DNA from: Ophiodon elongatus
Lineage: Eukaryota > Chordata > Actinopteri > Perciformes > Hexagrammidae
Assembly (NCBI GenBank): GCA_016806645.1
Contig: JACSYO010001932.1
Location: forward strand, 680,501 to 744,500
DNA: 64,000 nucleotides
Reading direction: 5' to 3'
The notes below the pieces were generated by a model. That model was not told the DNA's origin. It did not search any database and saw only the letters and a program-made list of their open reading frames with translations. A program made the position numbers and the translations under genes. Below are positions 1 through 12,536 of this stretch, piece after piece; position 1 is the stretch's first letter; each line of letters begins with the position of its first letter.

Positions 1-55
1 AGGTCATATATTTCTGCCACTAAATCCCTCTAAATCCTACACACTGTTCCTTTAA
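1..55 (-). repeat. End of a teleost interspersed repeat, cut by the window edge
   Basis: Read on the minus strand, the segment begins TTAAAGGAACAGTGTGTAGG and continues with the TTTAG..GGCAG pattern that I recognise as the terminal sequence of an abundant fish repeat, probably a non-autonomous DNA transposon. Only the terminus is present. Family assignment is from memory. Confidence 0.5.
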
Positions 56-337
56 TGAAAATGTACCTTTTAAATATGAAATTCTTAATAAAATGTGTGT
101 AGCTTCTTTATTTTACTTAACCACTCTATAATGATTTTAAAACAAATTGTAGGTTATCTTAAACTGGAAAATAATTTAGGAACAAATCTAAGAAGTTTTT
201 GGCTATTTACACATCCAGCAGTCACATAGCAACATCAGCATTCATTGAGAGACACGTTTATGCCCACCTGATTAATGTTCAGTCCAATATTCACCCTCTA
301 TTAGCTCTGTTTTTGATCTGCACCAACTCGAGAGGGA

Positions 338-695
338 CATATCTGTGTCTTTAGCTGCTAAATGCTCCACCATGTTCACAAGCTAGTCACTAACTTGTCT
401 TTCTGCTGTTTGGTGCTGGGCAAGTAGCCCACAGTGGGTTTTTTTAGAGCTTTTACACTCAAATCAGCTTCCTGTGTGTGTCTAAAACGCAGATGACAGC
501 GGTGAGACTGAACCAAAACAGGGAAGTTGCTGGCCAGAAAACCAAAACAAAGACCATAAAGAGGCAGGAAAAGCTTTGTGAAGTTCAAAAGTCAGGTGAT
601 CTTTCTCTGGGGTTTTCCCTCCAAGGGACACCTTTCACATACAAGTACTCATGTGATACATTGCTGACATACAAAACATTCATTATAGCAGCTTT
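338..695 (+). repeat. Interspersed repeat, copy A (inverted partner near 23.6-23.9 kb)
   Basis: The segment starting at the CTTTAGCTGCTAAATGCTCC motif matches the reverse complement of 23575-23880 over most of its length. Matching landmarks in order are the TTTAGCTGCTAAA start, GAACCAAAACAG, the AAGTTGCTGG block, TCAGGTGA, the TTCTCTGTGGG-like block, and CATTATAGC near the end. Divergence and small indels indicate an old dispersed repeat. Two short reading frames here are chance. Confidence 0.55.
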
Positions 696-2718
696 AATTA
701 AGTTTTTTAAATAACAGCAACTTTTTTTAACAATTTCTTCCTCAAGAATACATTGAAGAACGAAGAGGAGACCTTCTGTGTAAAACAAGCATGAATGAGT
801 AAACAGTCATAGTAAACTACTAAGCCGCCTAGCATTTAAAGTTTGCTCCCCTGACCCCGGCCTCGTCCTGACCATTTTGCTGCAGTGCTTCAGGTGTTTA
901 ACCTTGTCATATTAAAGCGTTTGTCACTGGAGGGCTAGACGACTGGGGCCAGGCTGGGCCGGGGATTTAAAAAGGCCTGTGCTCCCAGATCATCAGATTG
1001 TCAGTTGCTGTCTGAAGCCTGCCAAGAAACATCAAAGCCTCGGAGACATGTCATCTTTGAACCTCACCAAAAACACGCCCTCTCCGTTTCCCTCCCTGCC
1101 TGCATTCTTGCCCTACATCGGCAATTTACTTTGATAAAGTAAAAAAAAAAGTTAAACCGAATCAATGAAATCAGGCCCGGGCGGAAAAAAGGAGAAAGAC
1201 GTTTGAGGATTTGTTGCCAGCGCTCTGTCAAGGCGAGGAGACGGTCTCAGTCTGAGCAAGCCCGGTCTCCAAGGGAGCAGCCACCCATCAGCTCCTGGCC
1301 GAGATTGGTGGCTGTGAAAGAGTTACCTGAGGCGCAGATCAAAGTCAGACAGAATACATATGCATCAACGTTTTACCTCTTTCATCTCCCGACTTCTCGA
1401 CTTGAATCATGATTCTTCCCCTGCTATCTGTTTGAAGGCTTTTCTTTTTTGGACAAATAATAAAAAGGTAATGTTGAACTTAAAAAGGAAAATTACCTGC
1501 GTGATACAACCATGTAAAAAAAAAAAAACGCTGTTAAACAGGTGATTCCATGTGTTTTATTACATTTTTACTTTTTTACTTTTTTTTTTTTTACTCGTCA
1601 GAAACAATGAATAGGACCTTGGTTTCTGAAAAGTGGGGCTCTCCTCACAGTGGAGGCCAGTTTGGTGGAGAGCTATTTGCATTCCAGAAGTGAGAGTGAG
1701 GACAATTAAGCCATTTCCCCTCCAATCTATCTCCCTCCAGCCAGCCATCCAGGCAGCCCAGTAGATCAATGGGAAGTGCAGCTGCACAGCCCATGTGTGC
1801 CAGGCTGCGAGACGAGAGGAGAGAAGATTGGGGTTAAAACCCTCCTGGCCCTCAGATTGGCTCCATACCTGAGTCAAAGCACAGAGGAACCAACAGCTGT
1901 TGCCAGGCAGAACACGGAGAGGAAAGTTCTCACCCCATCTGTAAAAGCATTACAGGGTTTCTGGCTTTGGGTCACTGTATATTTTCTTAACAATTGTAGC
2001 GAACATGTCTGTATCTTGTATTCAGCATCGTTTAGTAGCTGGAAGGAGGCAGCTCTAGTGGCAGCAGGTTCATTTCACCGCTGTGCATAAAGGAAGCACC
2101 CTCGGATTCCAGCACAGTCCATCCCTGCCCCCTCCCCCAGGCCCTGCTGACTGGCCACTCCAAAATCAATTAGCCAAATCACTTCTCACAAAAGTAGCTG
2201 AGTTCTGCTTTCAGTGGCCAGGCCCCTCAGGTGTCACAGAGGCGGTTTAAAGGTGCGGGCAGTGAGCCTCGGTTTAAATTGTGTGGGATTAGACCAAACA
2301 AAGAGCCATAGATATCTAGCTGCACCTGTGCAACTTGCTCCTCAAGGGCCGCTAATAGGGAGAGTCTTTGGTCCAAATGGCGGGCGCTCAGAACTTAATC
2401 TCCCAGCTCTCGGGCCATTGCAGATATCTGTTTCCACTGTACCCGGCAGCAGGAACTGTCCTGAACTTGGATGTAATCGCAAAGCCATCATGTAACAAGG
2501 ACTTCCATCTCCGCTGCCCCGACCAAGTTCAGGTGATCAATCATTTACATGTGTAATTAGGAACGGGTGTCAAAACAGAAACTGTACACTCACTCGGGGA
2601 CCCTGCGTGCAGCGGGCTGACATCAGACTTGGCAAGTAATGGGTAGAGAGAAAGAGACAGAGAGAGAGGAGGAGGAAACTGAGATGGTGAGATGTGCAGG
2701 TTTTAAGCTTCTTACCAC
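696..2718. other. Intergenic, no gene seen; mostly unique sequence
   Basis: No exon with a continuing frame and splice sites was found. A TATA-like element (ATTTAAAAAG near 965) precedes a 28-codon frame starting at 1047, described in the findings. The 2150-2560 part is unique, balanced in composition, and contains a CAATTAG core, an E-box CACCTG and repeated ATATC motifs. A T/A homopolymer run lies near 1562-1592. Confidence 0.5.
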
Positions 2719-2768
2719 CCATGGGTGGGGGTGGGGGTACGGGGGGCCGGGAGGGGGGGTGGGGGGGT
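2719..2768 (+). other. G-rich tract with G-quadruplex potential
   Basis: At least five runs of four or more G separated by one to four bases (GGGTGGGGGTGGGGG, then GGGGGG, GGGAGGGGGGG and GGGGGGG) lie on the plus strand within 50 bases. This satisfies the usual quadruplex pattern several times over. No gene start is evident next to it. Confidence 0.75.
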
Positions 2769-4619
2769 TACTCTTCAGTATATTGAGTTATGTTGAGCCG
2801 ATGGCTGTTCATACGGTGCTTTCAATAATGGTGTGTGGTACTTTATTGCATCCATACCTGTATTTTGAATACAAAATAAAAACATGTTAAGTCAAGCCGA
2901 GCTGTGTTTGTTTGTGAAGGCCTCACAGTCGTACAGGGCTTCATAATAACACCAACATTCTGAATACTGAAACTAAAATCATGGGAAAAGTTAATCTCGT
3001 TATAGATCAACAGATCATCTACTCTAAACATGTCAAACTATGTAAGTCAAGTGGTTCAATGGTCTCCTGAGCGCCCAACAAGCCAATCAGCCAATTTGAG
3101 GTCATAACAAGGGATTACACTGCAACAACAAACACATCCAGTGTAAGGTGATGCTTTGAATACACCTGATAGAAGGACAAGGGACGCGATGAAGTTTCTT
3201 TGATTTTTATCACGTTATCTCATAAACGTTCTCATCTCTTTCGTGGTGTGGCCTCAGCTCAAACTGAGACACAATGTGACGTTTGGCTTCTTACACAAAC
3301 ACAAAAATACAGCTACAGTAACAATCTGATAGAAATTTGCAAAACAAAACCTCTGCCGATCTTCAGTGACGTTTTCCCACGGTCAATGGGCGTGTTGGTG
3401 ACTGGGCAGTAGAATGCAGAAATACCACTGTCCAATAATCCACCTGTCACCTGAGGGGGATAGGTGTGGTGCTGCGGGGCTAAGGAGGGGATATGTGCAG
3501 GTTACCGTGACTTATGTGGACTCATCCAGCCACCACCTCAGAGCCCAGGGGGTGAGTGGGTGTTTAAAAGAGCCTGTCTGGGGCCTTAGTTTAGAGTTTC
3601 CCAGTGAAGAGTGGCTGAGCTTTGAAGAGGCAGGTCCAGTAATGAATTAAGAGTATTGTCTGCTCGGAGGGAGAAGCCTCTGGGTGGGACATCAGATCAA
3701 AGGATGTCCTCCTTTATTACTTACAGCGTCGGTTCAGGTATGCAACCGGACAGAGCAGAGGGCAGACACAGTGACCCTTAAAAAAAGGACCTGGAGTGAC
3801 TGTCCCGATACATTTAGGTGGAAGGTTTGCTATTGCGATTGACATGACAACCAATCGTCATCATATTGTTTGACAATATCTTAAAAGTGAACCAATCAAA
3901 GATGGTCGTATTCGATATCACCAAGCCTCCTACATACTTGGTCAAAGCGTTTGCTGATCACAACACCAAGTGTTGAAACCGTCTTTTTAATGATCAAAAT
4001 GCACAATAATCGATACGGTGATGTTTCTGGAAGCAACAGAGCACTGGTTAGCAGTTTGAATACATCATCAGATAGCAACAGCTACTGTAGTTGACTCAAT
4101 AATCAGAAATCAGGCCACTGAGCATTTACAGTGCAGCGACACAGTGGAATGCACTGTCCGCTCTTCTCAGGTGGCTCCACGCCGTCCTGGGGCTGCACCA
4201 GCCTCTCGCAGGGTCATTCTCCCATGACATTCTCCTCAGCGTGGATATAGGGAACAACACACCTCCGCTTTGATGTCAAAGTGGTCGGGTTTAGAGGATG
4301 AGGCAATGACGCGAGAGACACAAACACCTGGATGGAGTGGAACTAAACAGGAATGCTGCTTAGATGGTGGAGCAGCAGATGTACAATATGGAACAGTTAT
4401 AACACTGTGTACAATAAAGCTTAAACTATATTATAATATTTTAAAAACTAATTGGAAGCTACCCCTCCTATAACTAGTCTTTGGAGGAACACCTATTAGA
4501 TAGATGTGAGGAATAAGCGATTATCTCACAGAGAAACTAGCAGAAAACCCAATAAATCTTCAAGCATGTGACTAGAGACAAAGAACTCGATTAGTCGGTC
4601 GGCCCACCCCTTTGATCCA
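2769..4619. other. Intergenic, no gene seen
   Basis: The open frames here are short and lack splice context or recognisable protein similarity. AATAAA-like strings at 2873-2878 and 4408-4413 are not preceded by a supported gene. Confidence 0.5.
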
Positions 4620-4925
4620 AACAAATCTCAACAAATATTGTGGACACGAAATGTTGTTCAGACATTCATGTTCCACAGAGGATGAATCCTTTTTAACTTT
4701 GGTGATCCTCTGAGTTTTCCTCAAGCACCACCATGAGTGAAATGTCTCAAGCAATTGGATGGATTAACGAAATTTGTCACCCACATTCACTTTCATCTCT
4801 GTATGAATTAGAATAACTCAAGTGTACCCCTGACTTTTCATCTGGCACCATCATCAGGATAAATTCCCCATTTTTCCAGTACTTTGGTTTGTGACCAAAT
4901 ACCTGCAAACCTCTCCAAATGTCAC
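4620..4925 (+). repeat. Teleost interspersed repeat, family R1 copy 1
   Basis: The copy shows the recurring pattern 'ACATTCATG..CCACAGAGGATGAATCCT..CTTTGGTGATCCTCTGA', followed by GTGAAATGTCTCAA, GACTTTTCATCTGGCACCAT and TACTTTGGTTTGTGACCAAA. The same order of blocks is present at 9333-9575 (+) and 19333-19650 (-). I recognise this as a widespread fish repeat whose class I cannot assign with certainty. Confidence 0.65.
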
Positions 4926-7900
4926 ACAAGCTCTGATTGGCTCCCATGTCACAAGAATCAACTAGCTTGCTACTGCAAGGTAACATTTTGTAACGTGCTT
5001 GTCAGCGAGGAAAATTGGAAGATATATTTCATTAAAAATGCACCATCAGATCGCACAGTATGTGAGTTGGATATAAACTTACATGTTGATTTTTATACAG
5101 CAAGATTCCAATGTTGTGTATTCAAAATGTGCTTGATATTTAGCTCTACAATTTACATTTATGGAGCTGAATCTTTTGAAAAATTTTTTTTTACCTAGGC
5201 TCAACACTAACTTTTACAAGTATCATGTGTATGTTGTACATGCTTTGCATGTTAATTTCACTTCCCACTCATACATGCAAGAATACTTCGCCCCTCAACA
5301 CTTTACAAATTCCCTTTATGCTTTCCATTCAGGTTTATCAGGTTCTTTGTCAGATGAATACATTTCCACATTTGTTTATAATATTGACAGGTTGGTGAAA
5401 CTTTCCAAAGTTAACACACCAACACACATGCAGCATTGTCTGTTCCCGTTCTGACTGTAAAAGCAACATTTAAATATCACTAATGCAAAAAAGTAATTGA
5501 AAAACTATTACTTTTGGGGCGCATATTTGGCTGTTTGCTGCCCCTACTGTTTATATGTGAGGTGTGGCAACCAAAAGGTTGCCAATTTCTCAGAATGGTT
5601 GACAATGGCACCCTTGCAACTGTTAATGTCGAGCCCCGTAAACTGAATCAAATAATGGGCAGGAAGCGAGAATTATTTTAATGCAATAAATCTTGGAATC
5701 AAAAGTAATCACTGTTGGATCAAATCGTTCCACTCCTAATCCCAACGAAGCGTCCCAGCTTCACAGACAAACCCCTGATGAAGACGGAACGTTGCCTCTC
5801 TATGTGGTGGATTGCTTTCCTGTGGGAAGTGTTGCTCTCTGGTTGTCCATTCTTCCGATCTGTTTCACACCAGCTGGGACTGCTGCTCAGCCACCCAGCC
5901 ATAATGTCATAATTGTCCTGTTCCTCTGCTCCTCTCCAGCCACCGGGACACAATGGATGGCAGCTTAGGGCACAGAGTGAAAAGGGCCCCCGGCTAACTG
6001 GGTGGGTCCCAGATTACTCCCACACCTGCTGCTCTCACCTTGGTACTGTGAATGACTGCCCTGTGCCACAAGGAGGAAACCAGGTAACTGTTCTTTAGTT
6101 GGGAGTTTGGTATTAATCGTGTCCAAACCAAGTGAAGAAAAGTCTAACAAGTTGCGGTGAAACTTGTTTTTAGTTCGGTGTCCTGTACGATCACAGCCTT
6201 AATAATGACGAAACATTAATTGTCTTCTTCACTGATAAAAAAAAATTAAAATCAGCAGGTGCTGCCCCACAACACACAAACATTGAAAACAAACATTGTC
6301 CAGCAGTGAAGCTCCCCAGAACTCAATTAGCCCTGATGACTTGACAAGGGGGAGCTTGTGTTTAAATCAACCAAGGAAATTATTGCTAGGGAGACACATA
6401 ATTGATTCAGGGGCCCCCGAGCGACAAAACTATTACTGATTACTTATTTCTGTTTGTCAGCTATGACAACAGGAGTATAATGCAGCAGAAGGGGGAAAAC
6501 AAAACTGCTCACATGGGACCAGACCTCACACCAGAGAAAACGGGACGGCAATTGGCTTCTCTATGCATTAAATGAAAGGAAATACATGGCAAATTTTGAA
6601 TTAAAAAAATGTTGGGGTATAAATTCTATATAATTATCATTGATCATAAAAGTGAATAAAATGTAAAAGTGAATATGTTTTTGTAACTCACTTATTATTC
6701 ATCCCTGGTGAATAGTGTACAGCCTTGTAAAAACATGAGCACCAAAACAATACCGGGGCCTCTGGGGACCAGTGAACAGGTGTTCTGCATATACTGTGTG
6801 TAACCTCATCAGTTAAGGTAAATGAAACCACAATGCCATCTGCCAGAATCGCAAGTATCACCTCTTATAGTTGTTGGCACACAGATAAATAACTGATTTA
6901 CAGCGTGATGAGGGTACTGAAAATCTCTTTCTAAATAAGCCAGTCAGTGTTAACCCTCATCTTCTCAAAGATCTCCTTATAAGTCACTGTAGCTGTGGCG
7001 GACGTGACCGGCGTCGGTTAGTGATGTACTTCCTGTGGGTTTGTCCCTCAGTCTGGCCCACGAAGAGATCTCACGATAAAGGTTTACGGGTCTGTTTCTC
7101 GCCAGCTGCCTCCTCTGGTCACGTTAACTTGGACCTCATTAGTCATAATCTGCTCCCTTGGGCCGGTCTTGAAAACCTCAGCCTGGCAACTGCATAGAAA
7201 TGCTTCGAGAAAAATGTTCCTCCTATGTGCCTGACCCCCAAAAAAAAAACGAAAACGGTTATCTGATGGATGGGGCTTTGGCGGTTCTCCCGGTTGAATG
7301 AGGCGGAAAGGAAACTTCAGATAACAGACATGGCTACTTCTCAATATCTGCATGTGTAGACACATTATGCCTTGTGGTGGGCGGGCACTGTCTCTCTTTT
7401 GCGTATGAGAGCTTACCTAATTCATAGCCACAAAACCAGTCAAAATAACAGCAGCTAAAAAACATAGATACACCGCTGGCATATTTGGTTTTGGCCTCAC
7501 TGTGCATTATCCTTTCTTAAAAGACAGTGAGAGAAACTAAGGCGCAAGCAATGACCTGGGGATAGGAATCTTGGGCTGAGGAATTTAGCCAAGCTTTAGC
7601 GAACACAACGAACTGGTAGTGATAACACCAGCAGAATGACTGATCCTGCTCATACCCAAATATGTAACCTCTTCGTTGGCCGTGTAGGGGCCAGCACTTC
7701 AAACACATCCATATTTCAGTGACAGAAGGCTCCGGGGTAAAATAACCCGTTTACCTGTAATCTGTTTTAAGAGCAGTGTAAGAGGAGTGAGGCAGGCCTG
7801 TAACCAACTGAGGCTGTCTGAGATGATCTGCCTTGCGAGACTGCGTCAGGAGCTGGAAAATAGACCAGTGCTTGACCCCCATTAGCTCTGGCTGAGTCAC

Positions 7901-9332
7901 TTCACGCAAACTAATACATTTTTGTTTTAAAGTCATTTAAAGGGAAGATTTTAAAAGGATTTTGACAAACCCAAGTACATCTGAGATGAGCAGATGAACT
8001 GTTTGAAATATATAAAGTGTGCATTTAAGATGAGAAAACAAATGAATTATGGAAAGTGTGGCACTGAACTGTCTATATAAAAGTCAGTCGTGCAAGAAAG
8101 AAATTATGTGGAACACATTTTGCTTTAAAACAATCTATAGTCAGAGGTAAATACTGTATTTAGTTATACATTTAAATCTTTCCTCGGGTCGCTCACGTTT
8201 TCCCTGCCTATTTAGTGTCATTGTGATGCGGTTTTCTGCTCAAGGCCCTGAAGGCCACGAGGGCCCAAAATGGCTCAGGGGGTCACCTTCTATTGTTTCC
8301 CATAAGAATTAAAAACCCTTCTGTTTTTTCGTCTTTCCCCCTTTCTGTTATACCTTTCTCCAGTACACATTCGGTGCAAAGCTAGGAGGAATGCTGTATT
8401 AAGTCTAGACAACAATGACAACAAAAAACATCAACAAAAGCAGAAGGGCCAAACCCGACTAAGTTACCTCCCCATGACATACAATGCCCCTCCCTACCCT
8501 CTATTTCAAACCAACCCTTGCTCCCCTGCCAAGCCAAGAATGCTGGGGGACAGTGACCTTTCCAGCCAAGAGTTCCACCTTGGTTTCTCAGGAAGATTAG
8601 AAGGTTGTAGAGGAACTGGGAGTGTCCCATAAAGCTAGCTGTTGATCCCAGTTGGACGAGGATTCCAGCCTTCTGGAGGAGGACCAGGCCCTGGGTTTGG
8701 AACACCAAGGTCTTGAATTTCATGGTGTATTGCTACAACCTTGTAGGGTTTTATGCTTCATTGGTTTGGCTATTATTCAAAAATGTGAAACCAATGCACA
8801 GCAGTTTTCTATTTCTGAGCCTTCCATTATGAATAACTGAGTGCAGCCTCATTAAAAGGGCTCCTCCTCAGTGGCAGCAGACTGTTCGCAAACATTAAAG
8901 TGTGATTGGTGATTTTATGAGCTTCGCTTTCAAACTTGTTTTCCATTTACTTCCGTGTTGCTGTTGGAGCGCTGCCCGAAACCAACGTTCCAGCCGTCTG
9001 TGAGGCTCCCGAGAGAACAGAGCCACAGGGAGCGCCATCAGGTGTGTTCCTCATGCTGAGGTGCTCGTCAGGTGGTCTGGTGCTCTACAGCAGCTGTCTG
9101 GGTGGCAACAGTGGCCCAGGAACTCCCACTGGTTACACAGGGAGCATGACAGCATAACTGAAGCCTCTAGAGTCTGCATGTTGTATATGAAAATGAACAC
9201 TAAATAAAACATATAGATCTTCACTTTTCGTATTGTGCTATTAATTGCACGAATCTCGTATTTTTTTAACCATGTTAGCAGTGTGGCTCGAGAGATAACA
9301 GGGTTCATAAATCGGTTGACCACTTTGATTTA
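4926..9332. other. Intergenic, no gene seen
   Basis: No supported exon. Segment 6300-6500 is unique and rich in homeodomain-type cores (CAATTAG, AATTATTG, TAATTGATT, TGATTACTTATT). Segment 8382-8723 carries a 113-codon open frame on the minus strand without recognisable similarity; both are taken up in the findings. The rest is AT-rich unique sequence. Confidence 0.5.
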
Positions 9333-9575
9333 AACTGAAATATCACAGCAACTATTGGATGGATTGCCATACCATTTTGCATACACATTCATGGTCCCCA
9401 CAGGATGAGTCCTACTGACTTTTGCCATCCTCTGACTTTACCTCTACAGCGCCATCATGAGATTTCTTTTGTGTGTGAGATATATCCATAAGCATTGGAT
9501 GAATTACCAAATGGATGGAGTACAAATATCAATTCCCCTTTGCTGATCACCTGATCTTTCATCTAACATTTGGAA
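9333..9575 (+). repeat. Teleost interspersed repeat, family R1 copy 2
   Basis: The copy begins with CACAGCAACTATTGGATGGA and continues with ATTCATGGTCCCCACAGGATG, a CATCCTCTGACTTTACCTCTAC..GCGCCATCATGAG block and a second, decayed ATTGGATGAATTACC block. The order of blocks equals the copies at 4620 (+) and 19333 (-). Confidence 0.7.
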
Positions 9576-12246
9576 TTTTTGACGGTTGCCTTTGGGACGG
9601 TTGAAATTATTCTTTGGGACGGTGGTGACAAAAGTTAGTCTTGAGCCTTGCTGTAACTTCTTCCAAAGAAAAACGGAATCGGCAAAAATTGTAATGGTAA
9701 GGTTCGATTCAGTCAAAATCGGCCAAGAAAATGCAATCGGTACATTTTTTATGGATGCAATTTATAGTGCATACATTTAAATAAAATACTTTTACCAAGA
9801 CTTTCATTACTTTTGACAATAAATTACCAGAAGGTCTCTGTTTGTCTGTGAACAAATAAACCAACATCACATTGTTCAAATTAACAGACTTAGTGACGCA
9901 TGGCAAAAGAAAAGTCTAAACACAAATAGCAAGATGAAATCTACTGTACATCTGCACGGCACATTTAAGGATTACCTCAACCAAAAAAGTCACACCATAT
10001 TATACAGGGGGACGAAAGACAAACAACAGCAATAGTGGCAAAGAAAAACTCCTGACGCACTCCAGATATTAACATCTCTGCAACAGCTGGGTGTTTCCTC
10101 AGCAGACCAAACCAAAAAGAAAAGAGTTTTCTGCAATTAAGGCTTCCACAAAGCAGAAAGTTTGAGATTCCAACACCAAGATAAAAGCGCAATCCACATC
10201 GTGCAGGCCTGATAACCCGGGTTAGCAGTCATTATTACAAAGTGTTACCAGATGCTGCCATAACACAATCATCAGTCTCCAGGTTATCAAACCTTTTATT
10301 CTTTAGTTTCTTTATATTTTTATCTTTTTATCTTTTTATCATTTTCCAATGATATCTAATTGGTATCCTCTTCAACACATATAGGTTTTTCTCAAAGTGA
10401 GTGACAAAAATGTACATGCTGCAACATGCACAAATAAGGACAAGTTAGGATGTATTACTTTCAGGGAAACACAGAATCAGGCTTTTGTTTCTGTTGAGCT
10501 GACTGGCAGTTGGGTGGTGGCAGTGCCTGGGGATTACAGGGGTGTAAAAGGGTAATAACTAGCCTGAAGCTTCTTATCAAGCAGTCACCTTAAACTGTCA
10601 GGAAACAGGTAATCACGAACAAAGCTTGTAAACAAAATACTTACAATTTTACCTTTCGGGCCCGTTAAAGTCTATTGGCAAAGTTTTAAACCATTTCAGT
10701 ATCTGAGATGGGGCTAATGGCATTTACCAACTGTGTCTATATAAATGAAGTATACGTCCTCTAAAAAAGAAAAAACAACAACTTTGTTTCAACTAACGGA
10801 CTTTTATCGTCTCGTTTTCAATGTGTAGAAGAATAAAAGAAAAAGTGAGTGTTACTCACATTGTAGTACGTTTACAAATTGTCTACTGAAAAAAATCATG
10901 GATCAAATATCAGCGTTAATCCAAGTGTTCACTTCCTGTGTGCTACTACACCGCAGCCAAGGATTTAGATTTCAGGACAACAAAACAGATTGGTATCAGG
11001 TTGAACAGCATTTGCACATATAGTTTTGTTTTAAGCAACAAATAATCATACTATAATTACTGGCCAAACTAATCAGCATTTCCACAAATGAATTGCCACA
11101 CATAATCAATATAACTTGTCAGATCCAAGTCATCCGCAAGCTAAGGTTTTTCTTTTGGATATAGACCATGAACAGGTCTGTCTTTGGGTTCGCTTTGACA
11201 TTTCCAGACTCATTCATTTGCTCAGGAAACATAACATCACATCATAGCTGGCTAACAGGTCTAAGCAGTATAATGCATTGCTCTCCTGCGAATATCTATT
11301 TTCCCCCACTCAATGATTCATTTCTGCAGGAAGTTGCAGATTTGTGTGCATCTAGGTGCGGCGGAAACCCAATCCATCAGGGCAGAGCAAGACGGGTGGG
11401 CCTGCGCTGTCTGACATTATCCAGACACCTTCATGACAGCTCCGGCTTCACCGCTGACACACGTGTTGCCGGCAACATAAGCTGGCATTGAGGGACGAGA
11501 GAGCACCAGGAAACAAGTAGCTACAAATCAGAAAATGTTGAAATGAAAGAACTGGTTTGTTGTAGAGCAGGATATGCACGAAGTTAAAAGACGTTTCTCA
11601 GCACATAAACATTGGAAAGATCACAAACAAACTTTGTTGTCACGCATGCCAATTCAACATCTCTACAACGCTGAACGTAAGGCAAATTCGTAGCTATAAC
11701 CAATGTTAATATTAATTCAAATAAATAATTCTGGTTTCTCATTCAGAAAGAGGTTTTATTTGGTATAAAATCCTGCTGTTTTTCTACTCATTTCAGTTCA
11801 ATAACAGATCTCTAATTGTCATATCAAATGTCTCTAAGACTAAACAGGAGCATACTCTCTTCGTCCAGGCCCATTTGCTAATCCACACAACCAGCTTCCT
11901 ACTGCAATCAAAACTTTGTAAACTTCACAACTTCTGCAAGATGGCCGCCTCTGCTGCTTTATTTCAACCTCCCTCTGACCACAAATAGGTCTAAATCGAC
12001 CCAATTACTTACTGCTTCCTTAAATGCTCGAACCAGATTTACTGATACTTGCCAGGAATGGCTCTGTGATAACTATCTGTTGATATTCTTGTGTATGCTG
12101 TGAAATGGCATGTCTTTGTCTGAGCATCTCCAACGTGACTGGGGAATTTCCGAACAGTGTGACTCAGTACATGAACTGTAGGGCATTGATAGAAACAAGA
12201 TCCACTTCCAGTACAGACAAATCAATCCTGCAGATAGTAGCTTTAA
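9576..12246. other. Intergenic, AT-rich, no gene seen
   Basis: No splice-supported exon was found. The longest frame (11168-11491, 107 codons) has no recognisable protein similarity and no plausible partner exons. A tandem TATCTTTT tract occurs near 10319-10340. Confidence 0.5.
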
Positions 12247-12276
12247 TAAGATAAGATAAGATAAGATAAGATAAGA
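12247..12276 (+). repeat. (ATAAG)n pentanucleotide microsatellite
   Basis: Six perfect tandem copies of ATAAG occur in 30 bases. Each overlapping pair contains a GATA core, so the tract is also a run of potential GATA sites; that role is speculative. Confidence 0.9.
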
Positions 12277-12506
12277 CAATATTTATTAGTATAACCACAG
12301 TTCATGCCTATATTGAACCTAATTTTCTAGTTTTAAAGACATTTTGTTTTTTTTATCAAAATGATTCCACAGAACTAAACTTTTGCGCTTTTAAGTCTGC
12401 AGACGTTTCAATTAACATACACTTGCAGAAAAGTGCCATCCTGTAGCACTACATAAACAGCAATGCCACTGAGAGACAGTGAGAGTGACAGATGAGACTC
12501 TCCTCT

Positions 12507-12536
12507 CTGAGTGGGCTACCATATGGTAGCACTCAG
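12507..12536. other. 30-base near-perfect inverted repeat centred on CATATG
   Basis: The arms read CTGAGTG(GG)CTACCAT and ATGGTAGCACTCAG. They pair completely except for two extra G in the left arm. The central 16 bases, GCTACCATATGGTAGC, are a perfect palindrome containing an E-box core (CATATG). Confidence 0.85.
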
